The translations under genes and the position numbers were made by a program. Source: Cornus controversa (lineage: Eukaryota; Streptophyta; Magnoliopsida; Cornales; Cornaceae). From it: a stretch of DNA of 64,000 nucleotides. Positions 23,657 through 35,781 of this stretch are shown here, one piece after another; within the stretch, counting starts at the first letter, position 1, and the number at the start of each line of letters is the position of its first letter. The notes under the pieces were generated by a model. It saw only the letters and a program-made list of their open reading frames with translations, made no database searches and was not told the DNA's origin. The stretch is taken from the NCBI GenBank assembly GCA_026545225.1, contig CM048845.1:93498533-93562532 (forward strand), written 5' to 3'.

Positions 23657-23945
23657 TGTAACGTCTCACATTGCCATGTAGAGTTGTTGAGACTTATATG
23701 TGTGAACATCTCTTAACTATGTAGATGCGTTTTGAAGAAAATCGTGAACACCGAGAGGAGAGTGTGCAAAGTAAACAATATCTATACGGTATGGACGGGT
23801 TATGACACCTTTGGTATCAGAGCCAATTCTGGTCTCAAGGACAATATCTACACAATGTGATTTGGTATCAAAGTCAATCCTTAGTCGAAAATGACCTTGA
23901 ATCTCAAAGACAATATCTACATGGTGTGGATGGGTCGTGATAAAG
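23657..23945 (+). mobile_element. TRIM-like LTR with tRNA-iMet primer binding site
   Basis: An LTR-like block of about 150 bases starts TGTAACGTC and ends ATGACA (23807). Four bases later comes TGGTATCAGAGCC (23812-23824), the complement of the 3' end of plant initiator tRNA-Met, the standard primer site of many Ty1/copia and TRIM elements. Around 23911-23945 'acaatatctacatggtgtggatgggtcgtga' (paraphrased) repeats the LTR 3' end, so a truncated second LTR may follow. No protein is encoded. Confidence 0.7.
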
Positions 23946-24215
23946 CATTTTGATGCGTAGGATGTGAATGGTGTGCTTCTGTATCATGGTGATGGTGATG
24001 GAAAACTTGAAATTTGCTACAAAAGGAGAAACAGAGAGCATATGTAAGTAATATTATCAAATTGGGTCTTTTCTAATAATTCCCACAATCTTGCAGATGT
24101 GCTTTGCTAAAAATAGAGAAACATGGCAATGTACAAACTTAATTATCTTGACTAAAATGTCAGCCCTAATGAAGTATTCTTCCAATAGAGCGAATGGCAA
24201 CAATAATTTACACAA

Positions 24216-26249
24216 TCATGCAGCTGCACGAGTCGAAGGGAATCGATTGATGGCAACATTTTTCATGTTACCCGTCAAGTCTGTGCACTTGTTGCTTCCA
24301 TACATCCCTAGCTTTGGTTGAAACAGAGAGCTAAGCATGTTCTTCAAGCTTTCTGCAGTATATTTTGTGTTCTTGCTGGGACTTGCCTCTTGTTGAACCG
24401 AAGGCATGTAAGTCTGCAAGAATTTCTGATAAGTAGGGACTATGATTTGCACTACAAGCTGGCAAGCCTTCCCTCTTAAGCTTTTATCTGACACAACCCA
24501 GCTAGATTGCTTCTTATACATTCCATCAAAAGCATCACTGAACACTTTGAGTCTCTTCTGGACCTGATCATGGTCAATGGCTCTCCCACCGGGGAACAAA
24601 ATTAGACCCTCCTCACTCAAAATTGCAGGAAGCTTCCCCCAACTCTCTTGCAGGTAGGCAGCTGCATAGTAGTCCATGTCATGTTCATGCCCTCTCAGCC
24701 AAGAATCTCCCATTAGGTCCCCAAGCTTGGTGCCCTTCAGATTCTTGTACAAGTACCAGTGATTGTTCATGAGGAAAAGGTAGGACAGGGTAGTGTCTTC
24801 GTATGTCTTCGCCCATGTCTCCAGGTTCAGCTCAATCGCCTTCATTATGTCATAGACCTCGTGTGAAAGAAGCTCCTCTTCAAATTTTGCATGATCCCAA
24901 CTCCGATGAATCTCCAGAACTTGAGCCAAGATCGATCTGTAGTTGTCGTCAAGCAGCAGATTACAGTAGTCAGTGACAAAGCTTATCAGCCTTGGAACAC
25001 TGCCATCCGAAGGAGGAGAGGATTGCCTCTGAATCTCCACTTGGACTGAGAGCTCCCAGAAAATCTCACTGGCCCCATTAACAACATTCTTGATGAGATC
25101 CCTCGTCTGAGTTTGGATTTCAACGCATGCTTTCCCACCAAACAGCCGGTTGAAATCCAATCTCAGTTTGTTCAAAGCTGCAAAAATGTCCAATAGCTTC
25201 AGGAGCTTGATGGCGTCCTTCTTTCCCTTGGTAATGGTGTTGCCGAATTTGATGAAAGCGTGCAGTCCAGATTGGACAGCAAGCTTTGCGAAGCAACCCA
25301 TCCAAACATCAGAGCAAACTTTCTCAAATACATTTTTGCAAAGTTGGTACTCAAGCTCAAACAGATGCTTCACAGAAAATTCCAAATGCTTGCCCCATTG
25401 ATCTATGTAACCCTCTATAGTCTGCACACTGTCAAATTCAGATAATGATAGCTCAAGATAATCCAAGTCAAGAGCTTGTAAAGTTGCTCTAGCATTCAAA
25501 CTCCGAACCTCCACGTAGATAGAAATGCACTTCTCAAGCCTACTATTACCAGCAGTTAATTTCTCAATAATGGCTTGCAACTGCTGAATAACAGGCACCG
25601 GGAAATGTAGTGAAGCAATGCAGGTGTCTTCCCCAGCAGAGATGGGAAGAGGAAAACTGTTCTCCATTACGATACGTCTGAATTCAGTTTCCAGCTTCCC
25701 ATATGCAGCACACAGACACCCTCCACTGAGAAGTGAATCCTCCTCAGTCACCCGTAACTCCCCAAGTATTCTCAAAGATTTCTTCAAATTCAAGAGGTAT
25801 CGATCATCATCAACAACTGCATTCCCTTCGAGGAATTGCACAGTATCCTCCAACCACTGAATAACTAACCCACAATTGTCAGTGAGGAATTTCATTGCCT
25901 CTTCGAGTTGTTTGATGATTGAAAGATAACGAAAGAGGTTGGAATGGGGATCAGCCAAGAGTGATTCCTCAAGCACGTGGACCGCGTCAAAGACATTCAA
26001 AACAGCAGCAGCAGGGCCAACAGTAGAGTCGATATACCTTCCAACTTGAGAAAGAGAGCACTTGTGTGCGAGCGTTTTGATAGCAGCTTCCAATGATGGC
26101 AGTCTTTGGTTGATCTCCACCAGTCTCTGGCCAGTCTTGTCTATTGCAGTAGCTAGATGTTTTGATTTCTCCAAGCTACTCCTCAACAATTCCCTAGAAG
26201 CTACAAGATTTTCCATGCTCTCTAACTGAGCCATTGCCAAATGAAACAT
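24216..26249 (-). CDS. EXO70G1: Exocyst subunit EXO70 (EXO70G-like), single exon
   Basis: A 677-residue uninterrupted protein, the usual size for plant EXO70. EXO70 is a subunit of the octameric exocyst, which tethers secretory vesicles to the plasma membrane; its C-terminal region binds phosphoinositides. The N-terminus (EINQRLPSLEAAI, VGPAAAVLNVFDAVH) is typical of the plant EXO70G group as I remember it. The conserved EXO70 domain covers roughly residues 280-640, with LNLETWAKTYEDTTLSYLFLMN and the closing KYTAESLKNMLSSLFQ block near residue 635. Start choice is open: ATG at 26249 is the longest, ATGs at 26234 and 26216 follow in frame, and 26216 (MENLVASREL) fits the family start best. 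Its nearest gene neighbour is beta-COP on the same strand, as in Arabidopsis chromosome 4. The subgroup symbol is less certain than the family. Confidence 0.92.
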   Translation of the reverse strand: MFHLAMAQLESMENLVASRELLRSSLEKSKHLATAIDKTGQRLVEINQRLPSLEAAIKTLAHKCSLSQVGRYIDSTVGPAAAVLNVFDAVHVLEESLLADPHSNLFRYLSIIKQLEEAMKFLTDNCGLVIQWLEDTVQFLEGNAVVDDDRYLLNLKKSLRILGELRVTEEDSLLSGGCLCAAYGKLETEFRRIVMENSFPLPISAGEDTCIASLHFPVPVIQQLQAIIEKLTAGNSRLEKCISIYVEVRSLNARATLQALDLDYLELSLSEFDSVQTIEGYIDQWGKHLEFSVKHLFELEYQLCKNVFEKVCSDVWMGCFAKLAVQSGLHAFIKFGNTITKGKKDAIKLLKLLDIFAALNKLRLDFNRLFGGKACVEIQTQTRDLIKNVVNGASEIFWELSVQVEIQRQSSPPSDGSVPRLISFVTDYCNLLLDDNYRSILAQVLEIHRSWDHAKFEEELLSHEVYDIMKAIELNLETWAKTYEDTTLSYLFLMNNHWYLYKNLKGTKLGDLMGDSWLRGHEHDMDYYAAAYLQESWGKLPAILSEEGLILFPGGRAIDHDQVQKRLKVFSDAFDGMYKKQSSWVVSDKSLRGKACQLVVQIIVPTYQKFLQTYMPSVQQEASPSKNTKYTAESLKNMLSSLFQPKLGMYGSNKCTDLTGNMKNVAINRFPSTRAAA

Positions 26250-27519
26250 TTAACCATATAGTTCACAACTATTGAATCAAATACTAGCTCAGTTTTAAAC
26301 AATCTGGACTTTATACAAATGGAAATAAACATTGACTTTATTTCTTCTTTACCATTACTTTCTTCAACAAACTCACCAAATCAAGTTGAAAGAAGACCAC
26401 CAGATTCAAACCAAACTTTACTGCCACAAAAAGAATACCTTAACTTCACAACCACCAAGCAATTAAATTACTTAGATGGATGATGCTAAACTAATACATA
26501 TATAAATAATAATAATAACTCATTACTTAACCTTTACTCATCTAATTTGTTGCCTTGTCCCCACCTCTTTTCATCTTAGCCAAACTAAAAAGAACCAAAG
26601 CTCATCCCTTTGTACTTCACCTTAAGAAACCTTCACACGCTGTTCCCATTCCCAAATTGTTTAGTCCCAAACTCAGGATTAGTCTCCTCCGTTGTGTCAA
26701 AATGCAAAGCAAAATCAGTAATTCAATGCAAGGAATGTGCCATTTTCTTGTAGTGTCTACAAACCCAGACTCTACCAATCTAACCTCCGATTCCTTAAAA
26801 AAGAACATAAACCAACAACCAAGAGCCTCCTTGTGTACTCCAACCTCCCAACCCCACTTAAAGTAAACATTAAAAAAATTAAAAGCATTCATTGAAAAAT
26901 CTATGATGACTCCAACAATGTAAACCACTCTGATCTAGGTTAATGTTTGGTATCAGTCAGTCAGGTAAATTAGCTGGTCGAGGTCTAGTGATTTGTGAAA
27001 CAAAAATATTGACCCAAGCTAAAACTGAAATATCAGACTGCATGTACAACCGTGGCCAGAATGAATCCGCTGAATTTCAACAGTGGTTGAAAGATCACTC
27101 AAGTTCCCAAATTCTGTAACAGTTGGGTAACGTGAAAGCAATTGGATCATGATTTCTGCTCAACAAAACTGGGATTACAATCAAATTAGCGTTCCCAAAT
27201 TGAAGTGATCTTTTTCTTTCTACTTTGGGCCAAATAAATACGAATTTACTCTGCTACAATATATTACAAATTAGTCATTATATTGTATCTCTTGATTTAT
27301 TCCTCAACCAAAGGTCATTCAACAAAGAACAGAGTCACACTGACACACATGTAGTCACCCAGTTATCTCAACAATATTATGTCCCCATCTGCAGCATCAT
27401 AGAGGATCCTCTACCATCTTCCTAGTCAACTTCCACTTCTCGACTCCGTGGAAGAAGACATAAATATAAAATAATATAGCTCCGAAAAGAAAATATAAAA
27501 TGAAAACGACAGACACATC
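26250..27519. other. EXO70 promoter and intergenic spacer
   Basis: This lies between the EXO70 start and the beta-COP 3' end. It should contain the EXO70 promoter and leader, but no element stands out. Frames at 26555-26928 overlap on both strands and show no domain. Confidence 0.5.
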
Positions 27520-27824
27520 CAATTAAAATGAAGATATTAAAGCTGAATTAACTGCAAATTTACTGAAAAGATACAGCTATAGAGTAGATAAAATGTCTGT
27601 CAGATGCAATAAGTTGCATCTTTTTCCTACATACCTAAGCAAAAGAGCGGAGACAAGAAAAAAAATTTCAAAACAACATCAGCTGTACGAAGAAAAAAAA
27701 AAGTAAAAAGGGGAGAGAACAAAATTGACACTCTAATTGGCATGAAGACAAGGATTATGCTGGTAGAAACGTGACCCAAAAAATGTAGAATAAGAATCTA
27801 TCAAAATGTAGGTATTTAGTCCAT

Positions 27825-30800
27825 TCATGTGCCTCCTTTCTGCTTAAGAGTTATCTTGTCCCCAAGACCCAGAGCGATACCATGAGTCATGCTCCTTATT
27901 CTGAGGTACCCACTCAGTGTACCATCTACTTGTTTCTCAATGCTCAGATTTACCAAAGCATCCTCTCCAAAGACGCTTTTTGCATACAGGTTAGCAGCAA
28001 GGAACCCACAATCACCTTCCAGTGCCGATCTGATTACCAATCACCATAAATGACGATAGCAAAATGATGATTAGTCAGTCACCAAGCAATAACGCCCAAA
28101 AAGTAAGGGAAGGGAAGGCATCTCAAAGAGTTACGAAACTTACGGTGGAGTTAAGCACTTCATATTTGTCGACTTGATGATGTGGTACAAAAATTCCTTC
28201 TCCTCTTGAATAGTAGTGTTTACAGCAACCTGAAATAGGTAATATAAAGATAAAGAAAAGAGAAAGGAAAAAGAAGAGATGCACAGTTCGAAGAGTAGCT
28301 AGAATCCAAAGAAGAGTACTATAATTTAGATGTAGCTATGAGTTTATGAACGTGCATAGACTAAGTTAGGCAGAAGAGCAATTAATCAAAACAGGAACAG
28401 AATGCTACCAGTGTTTCCATCATAACCACTAATCAAGTTGCCTACTTGCCAAAATTCGACTCAAGCAATCGAAAAAAAAAACCATCCAAAAGACACCCAA
28501 AATGCCACATAAACAAGTGTTAGAATACTGATATCTTCTGAAAATCTAGTATTATGTGCCTCATATGTCCATGATGTTTTTTAATTTGCAACTAAATAGA
28601 TAAGCAAGCAGTAAAGTTTGGAAAAGCTCCATTTTCAGGTTAGGGCTTGTGAAATTCACACACCCCAAAGAGCTGATTATGAAGAATGCTCAACAAGTAT
28701 CTAACACTCCTATTAGGGAACTGCATTACATGTCATAGCTAATATAGAGGTATTACCATCATAATCACAACTCAAATAGAACTATATAAATACCAGTTAA
28801 GCAAACCCAGATAGTAAGCGGCATGAAAAGGTGCTAAGTGAAGGAACTAAATTTTCTCCAATCCAATTTCAAAGTTAGGCATTACATGGTAGAAGGATCT
28901 AATTATTGAATAATGGAAGTCTTAAAGACTTCAACAAGAAGCAAATCCTCAGAGTCGTTTATAACATCTATTTGAGGATATCTAGGATCAGCTTGATGCT
29001 TCAAAAAGAATAATAATCATACAGCCCCTTGAATATAAAAACAAATTAAATGCTACATATATAATCTGTTCGTAATAATGATTTTCTTCACTGAAATTGT
29101 TCAGAAGACATATACAAAAAGGTCTAGTTAAAAAATATAGAATCAAAACAAGTAAACAATTATACACTAAAAGACAGATATACCTTGTTTTCCCACTCAA
29201 ATTCAGCCCACATTGTTCTAAATGCCACAGCAGTACATGTTGCCGGAGAAATGTAATCCATAATATCAATGTGAATGTCATTGAGAACAACGACATTTCG
29301 CTCAAGCACGTTTGAAGTTTCATAGACAATGTTACCAAATATCACTCCTGTTTCAGTAGAAGAAACTTTAATATTGGCTCTTATTTGCTTGCTTGATTCT
29401 GGTGCTAGTGTGTAGTTTTGTGGATGATCCACCAGTTTGAGATCACCCATGGTAGCCAATTCCAAACACAAGTTCTGGAGGGTCTCTGTAGTACGATTGA
29501 TGACGGTAACATCGAGGACAATGTCATAATGATGAACAGTCACATATGCTTCAGCATAAACAGGGTCGCTGAATCCTGTGAGCTGAAGAATGCGATTAAG
29601 TTTATTTGCTTCATCACCATCCTCCATGAACTCTCCAGTATCACGTTTTAGATCATCTTGCACCTCATCTTCCAACTCGATCTGACTCATACCCTAATAA
29701 TGATGCACAAACCCAAAACAAATAAATAAATCAAAAATAAAAATAAATCGCATATACAACAAGTGGAGAGCAAGGAAGAACAAAACCCAGAAATTTGACC
29801 CATTACAGAGCAAAATGTTCTCAAACAGAAGAAGGATACTTAGAATTTTCTACAGGCTAACTACTTATTGCATCCATCGTCTCAAACAGATTCATGCAGG
29901 CACATAGCATTCACAGTAAATATACAAAATTGAACAAGTAAATGAGAGAGAAAATGGGGTTCGGGAACAGAGTCATGACAAAATCCTAATGCATTCACCT
30001 TCTAAACTTTAGTTCATACTATGACCTATATTGTTCAATTTTCTGATAGTGTATAATCTCTTCAGATCTATCAATGCCAAAAGACTTCTCACAACCATTA
30101 ATTTCCATAGACAACACAAGGGGATTGGATTAATTTTGCAGAAGCAAGTTTCGCACCAATTTTCATGGTATTTTCGTTTTAGATAAAGAAACTACTTTAG
30201 GAGAAAAAGAAAAAGAAAAAAAAAGAGGAGAAAAGAAAGAAGAGAGAAAGAGGGAGGGGGTGTTGCAGCGGGCAGAAGGGTAGGGGTCACAGATTGGCTC
30301 ACTTCCTCACATGATCCATTTCAGTTCACTGATTTACAAGCAGCTCTGAAGGAACTGTTCTGCCTCAATAAAAAATAAGAAAGAAAGAAAAGAAAATGCA
30401 TAAAATGTGCATAAAGGTAGCACGTACAGAGAGATTTCTGGAGCAACTTAGATAAAATGAAACAATTGACAGACAATTGGGCATGTACTTGTTGTCTCTG
30501 TATATCCTCTGGTAATAACATTGACCGTATGAAATATTAAACAAGGCATAACAAAATAAATCAGGATCAAGTAACTGTATTTTAATGACTTGAAATTAAA
30601 ATAACAATCAAAACTTAGCTATAATATGCACTTATCTATGACAATCATCTAGGTAAAAAAAGAAAAGAAAAAGCTACTGAATTTATAAGGCCAGGTAAGT
30701 TTACTTCATAAAAAAAGATAACAGCAGCTATGTTCTATTACCTTCCTGCTCTTCAAGTGGTAGAAGTCAATAAGGTCATCTGGCTGGGCGGATATATTAG

Positions 30801-32787
30801 CCTTTGCTTTAACTTCCTCTGTTTCATGGAACTGCTTATCACCAAGCATTTTCACAAAACTCTGTCGGCAAGACTGCAACCATATCTTCCTTATCTCGTC
30901 ACCAGTATTACATAGCAATCTAATGCAAAGGACAATCCTTTCATAAGAATCATTATCAATTGGGTAGGGAAGAAATGAAGATTCTCCCAGTTGCAGCATA
31001 GAGACCATGATCAACAAGGCCCATGTAGTCACTTTGTTCACTTCAACTTTAGCTGGCCGAACCTCTTCCAATCTCAATACCAGTTTTGTCAGTGTGCATG
31101 CCACAACCGCACCAAGGAAAAAATCACCGGCAAGAATCATCGATCTCAAGTTACCAACTGATGCCAGTGACCCTCGCACAAGGATTGGAGGTGAAATAGC
31201 AGTTTCTAGTGCAGCACTCTGGGTAGCATAGGTCCCATCAGTAAGAATGGCAGGCCTTCTTGAAGATAGAGTGGTGGAGTTTACCTGCTGAGAATTCTTC
31301 GAAGCATCTTGATCCTCCCCTTCCTCTGTAGCTGCATAGAATGGGAGGTCCCCAAGGCACTGCTTAATAGTCTCTATTCCACTTTCTACTTCAGAAAGTG
31401 AAAGACAGTACTCACCAATGATCCAAAGAGAACAAGAACACACACGTGCAGAACAGATCTGATAGAAAGTGTCCAATAGCCTTGTCACTATAGAAACCCT
31501 CAATTTTGGGTTTGTTTCGATAATCTCCCGCACAAAAACAACCACTTCCATGGCCAAAGCAACAATGCTGTCACCCAAGAAATCCATCAAAAGATGCACC
31601 ACTGTGCTTGCCACCTCTGGAAATTTGATTGCACAAGAATGAATGGCTTGAACAAGCATTTGCCTATATTCCCCATTCTTCTGGAGCTCTGCATTCTGAG
31701 TCTTCACGACTTCCTTCTTTAGCATAAGAACAACTTCATCGATATTCCGGGAAGTTATCAATTCAAGAGCAATGTCAATTGTTTTCCTACGAATGTCTAG
31801 ATTTGGGCTAGAAAGTGCCCTAAGAACATCCATTATCTTATCAACCATAATATCTCTATGCCACGATTTAAGCTCATTAATCCGATCAAGCACTATAAGC
31901 TTAATATTGTTGTCACTCTGTGAGAGCAGAAGCTGGCAATAGGTGTTAGCAGCAGCTCTGATAGCCGTTGGGGCCGAGGAGAGGGAAACAAGAGTTCCAG
32001 CACAGTCATAGATTACTGCTGTGGAAGGGGCACTAAGCAATGACAAAATGATCATTATATACTTCCCCCTTTCTCCCCTGTTTGCTCTGCAAACTTTACG
32101 GATCAACTCCAACACCACCATCTGAAGTTGTTCACCCCAGTCATTGATTTCATCGATATGAGTGAAAAGGTAATTGACTGCCCGATCTTGGGCACAAGTA
32201 AACAACATAAGGAACGCATTCCGCTTAGCTGACGGGTCATGTTCTGTCGAAAGCACCTTCTCAATCAAATCAGGGGCATTGTCTAATAACTGCTCCCCTT
32301 GGGGAAGCTTATATATAGACATCACATCAAGAATTGCATTCCTCCGAACAAATGGGTGGCGATGTTCTAAATTCAACAAAACTGTGGGAATCAACGGCTC
32401 GATAATCTCAGTTTCGTTGAGCCGACAAATGAACCGGAGCGTTACTCCACGGATATACTCATTGGGATGATTCAGATTATTCAGCAAGTTTTGACAGATT
32501 AAAGTCATTTCCTGGATAACCTTCCCATGTGAATCGGATTTTTCGATAATCTCAAAATAAAGAAGCAATAGTTTCTGAATTGTGTGATCTTGGGAGGGCA
32601 ATACATATCGGACAACGGTGATAAAGAGTTGAGGTATGGTTTCTCCATTCAGTAAAAGCATAATAGCTTTCTTCATGGCATCGATTTTCGCGTGAATGTC
32701 ATTTCCCTCTAAAGCTTCTTTGATCTCATTCGCGAGTGCAGGTGTTCCGTCGTCAAAGTGAACAAGCAGTGTGCAAGACTTCTCCAT
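27825..32787 (-). CDS. Coatomer subunit beta (beta-COP), copy 1
   Basis: Four coding exons on the minus strand: 32787-30742, 29693-29184, 28229-28144 and 28029-27825. All junctions are GT/AG, and together they encode 948 residues, the length I recall for Arabidopsis beta-COP. beta-COP is a core subunit of the COPI coat, which drives retrograde Golgi-to-ER and intra-Golgi traffic. Residues about 20-535 form the adaptin-like HEAT-repeat trunk (start [11 protein letters not shown]), followed by an acidic linker, the coatomer beta C-terminal region (from about 683, [15 protein letters not shown]) and the appendage platform ending LKQKGGT. Introns are 1048, 954 and 114 nt. A further intron probably splits the 5' leader. 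Against copy 2 it lacks a 9-bp segment in the linker and differs at scattered residues. The frame is intact, so it is likely functional. Confidence 0.96.
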
Positions 32788-32855
32788 TTCCCGCTTCTCA
32801 CTCTCTCTCTCTCTCTCTAAAACTATTTTCCTTCTCTCTCTAAAAAAACTAGAAT

Positions 32856-33004
32856 CTGAAAATGGAATTGATGAAAGAAAAATAATGTTGTTCGAATCAA
32901 ACCCTAATAAGAGTTCATCATATCTCTAAAGTCTAAATCCGATCTAGAAATGAAAATTCTAAGAATATCATTCATGAATAAAAGCGTAATTGAGATTGAC
33001 GAAC
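32856..33004 (-). other. Predicted leader (5'UTR) intron of beta-COP copy 1, with telo-box
   Basis: The donor AAG|GTTCGTC (at 33005/33004) and a pyrimidine-rich acceptor ending TTTTCAG|ATTCTAG (at 32856/32855) are both kept in copy 2 although nearby bases differ. The 149-nt intron would contain a telo-box, AAACCCTAA on the plus strand (32899-32907), a motif often found near starts of plant housekeeping genes. Inferred from conservation, with no transcript seen. Confidence 0.55.
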
Positions 33005-33237
33005 CTTTTTGTGTTGAATGTGACGTACATGTGAGATCGGATGTCCCAAGCTTTGACGAATCCATTGTCGAAGCTTTCTTGCTAGTAAGAATTAGAATTT
33101 AAAGAGATGAAAGGAGAGAGAGAGTACTCACTACTCAGACCAGTTAGTGAACCCATTTCATTTGTAACTTTACGACCCATCCGGATCGGGAATTGAAAGG
33201 TATAAAATAGAAACGAAGTTGCTTGAAGTTATTATTC

Positions 33238-33246
33238 GGCGGGAAA
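33238..33246. promoter_or_regulatory. E2F-type site upstream of beta-COP copy 1
   Basis: GGCGGGAAA is the complement of TTTCCCGCC, which fits the E2F consensus. It lies about 450 bases before the ATG, inside a 19-base block that is identical upstream of copy 2 (47985-47993). Confidence 0.5.
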
Positions 33247-33256
33247 GTAGGGAAAT

Positions 33257-34023
33257 GGAGCAACAAATGTCCGGATGGCAACCCGGATATAAAAAAAAAC
33301 TATAACTCATATGAGACGGGTTAGGAATTTGTTAAAACTCCGTCCTGTCCTGTCCGATTCACCTAATTGTTATATACGTAAATATATTTACATATATAAT
33401 GTCCTTAACTTAAATATATATATATTGTTTTTATTTTTTAACCTAATATAAGATACCTCTTATTTAACATATCTACTAAAATTAATTGATTCATAAAATA
33501 TCTTTTAATATATTTACATATATAATATTCTTAACTTAAATATATAATATTTTTAATAGATCCACTCAAACTAATTGATTCGTAAAAATATCTTTTTATT
33601 ATTCTTGGTTTGATTTTATGTAGAGATGAAACATGAGACTAAGACATTTCTCGTCTCATAACACGGATATGAAAAGACTATGAAAAGACATTTCTCGTCT
33701 CATACCCAAGATTCATGAATAAAAGCTTCTCTCTCTAAAACTCACGCTGTAGAATAAATCCTAGCATCATCATCTGGTATACCATGCGACGCAAGTTTCT
33801 ACAATTTACTCACGTTTATAATCTTTCTTTTTCGAAAGATAAAAAACTCTAAATCGAGGAGTTCATCAATTTTTCTTTTGGGCGACCTAATGATTTGAGG
33901 AGTAGAAGTTGAAGGCTTTTCTACTTCTATTTCTTCAAATCAGTTTATCAGGAAAAAGTAAAAAAATAATATTCAAACACCTCAAGAGAGAGAACCCAAC
34001 TCTATCCTAAATCAATTAACACA
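33257..34023. other. Spacer between the beta-COP copies, left part
   Basis: AT-rich. It contains two copies of 'aagacatttctcgtctcata' (about 33637 and 33687) and a small hairpin (33892-33941). No gene. Confidence 0.45.
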
Positions 34024-34025
34024 TA

Positions 34026-34286
34026 CTTCCTCCGTTCCATAATTTTAGTCCACTATTCTTTTTTGGGATGTCCCAAAATACATGTCCATTTTCTAAAATG
34101 GATTATATGATTCCTAAACTACCCTTTCCAAACTCTACTATCTTAAAAGTGGGACCCACCATATAATAATAATACTAACTTTTAAACAAGGACTAATATG
34201 TAAATTCATGCATTATTACACTAAAAAGTGGGTCCCACCATAAAAAGTTGGAATCCCTAAACATGCCAAGAATTATGGGACGGAGG
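34026..34286. mobile_element. Stowaway MITE, copy 1
   Basis: A 261-bp element with termini CTTCCTCCGTTCCATAATT and AATTATGGGACGGAGG, flanked by TA dinucleotides (34024-34025, 34287-34288). CTCCCTCCGT ends and a TA target are the hallmarks of Stowaway (Tc1/mariner-derived) MITEs. Non-coding. Confidence 0.92.
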
Positions 34287-34288
34287 TA

Positions 34289-35498
34289 ATAATTAAAAGA
34301 ATGCATTAACACAAATTTTAATAACCACCGCAAAAGAGAGAGAAGAGTATAGAGTCTCAAAAAACCCCGTCAGTATAATTTTTCTTTAAAAAATGCCAAA
34401 ACATAAGCACATAATTATAATAAATATTTCAATTAAAAAAGGTCTCCAACACAAACTCAATTATATCTTCATAATTGGGCAATTTTAAAAATGACCTACC
34501 AAATCACAGAAACACATGGAATATAATTAAAATTAAAACATTGAGAAAGGTACTCAAACACAAAAATGGACTTTGTAGATAGAGAAAGGTGACTTTTGAA
34601 AATTCAATTATTCTTGTTTTTTAATACAAAATGAACTCAGTGCATAGGAAGAGAAAATGTGACTTTTGGATGAGCAGACTCTTTTGGAACTAATCAATAA
34701 AAATAAAAATTCCGTTGAGAAAATATGTGACCTTTTGATGAGTCATTTTTTTTTTTGGAATTAATAAAAAAAATCTAAAGAATGATGATTTGTTTTGGAA
34801 TTAATCAGTACAATAAATCTAAAGGTATTTATAAAAAATAAAAACATTGTTTGACATTTTGATACATGATTAGTACCTACAAAACTCAATGTAAGAATTT
34901 TTTTTTTAAAAAGAAAAAGAAAAGAACAATATGAATGTAGGAGACAATATATAAGAACTTAATTAATTCATACCTCACGATTATCAGTGACCTTGAGAAC
35001 CAATTTACTATAGAATGTCAGTATTTCAAGACATAACACGTTTAGTATAATTGAACAAAATTGGAAAGAAAACTCAAAAATTAGTACTAAAACAAAGTAA
35101 TGAAGATAAACAAAACGAAAATTCAAGAAGTGTAACAACTGGAAGGCTGAAGATGAAGATGATGACAACAATAGGATCATTAGGCCCATGATCCCTTTTT
35201 TTTTTGAAAAATTATTGAATAACATCAAGACTTCGTGTATGGGAGAATTCCACCACTAGTAACTCTCTATTTCATATTATTTTTAAAAATAATGTGAAAA
35301 AAAAATTTACTATCAGTAAAATTCTAATAAATATGAAAACTCTAGAATACTTAATAATTACTCTCGGTTTTGAAAGTTTTTGCCTGATCGTCTTCAAAGT
35401 AATCTTTTCCCTCTTCAAATAGATTACTTTGCAAAAACCTGAGAGATGGATCGAATGTGGATGAATCGATTGCAGTATGAGTGAACGAAACCTTTGAC
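34289..35498. other. Spacer, no gene confirmed
   Basis: AT-rich. Minus-strand frames at 34968-35228 and 35272-35505 have no recognised motif. Confidence 0.4.
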
Positions 35499-35618
35499 CC
35501 TTCATATTTCATCCAAATGATGGATCTGTTGCCAAACTTTGGGTTTTTAAGAAAAGCACCTTCATATTTCATCCAAATGATGGATCTGTTGCCAAACTTT
35601 GGGTTTTTAAGAAAAGCA
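35499..35618 (-). repeat. Perfect 60-bp tandem duplication
   Basis: The 60 bases at 35499-35558 are repeated without change at 35559-35618. On the minus strand a 73-codon frame (35351-35572) reads through most of it and shows a 20-residue internal repeat (MKYEG..RSIIW). The frame may be a remnant exon of an unknown gene. The identity of the two units implies a recent event or error-prone assembly. Confidence 0.9.
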
Positions 35619-35781
35619 AAATGATTCGTTGTTTAGGAAGAAAACTATAAATATCGGGAATTTAGTTTAACAATCCATTAACTCTTTGAAAAATCGAAAT
35701 GTCGTGAAAAGTCACTTAGAATTTTTGATTTAATTTAAAAAATTGATATGTACTTTTATAAAGAGAATATATATAATATTA

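Larger units (their letters stand above)
27520..33256 (-). repeat. Segmental duplication unit 1 (beta-COP)
   Basis: Homology to unit 2 (43073-48001) starts at 'caattaaaatgaagatattaaagc' (paraphrased, 27520) and ends after 'ttcggcgggaaagtaggga' (33235-33253). It covers the 3' flank, all exons and introns, the leader and the proximal promoter. The sequences outside differ. The units are direct (tandem) and separated by about 9.8 kb. Confidence 0.88.
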
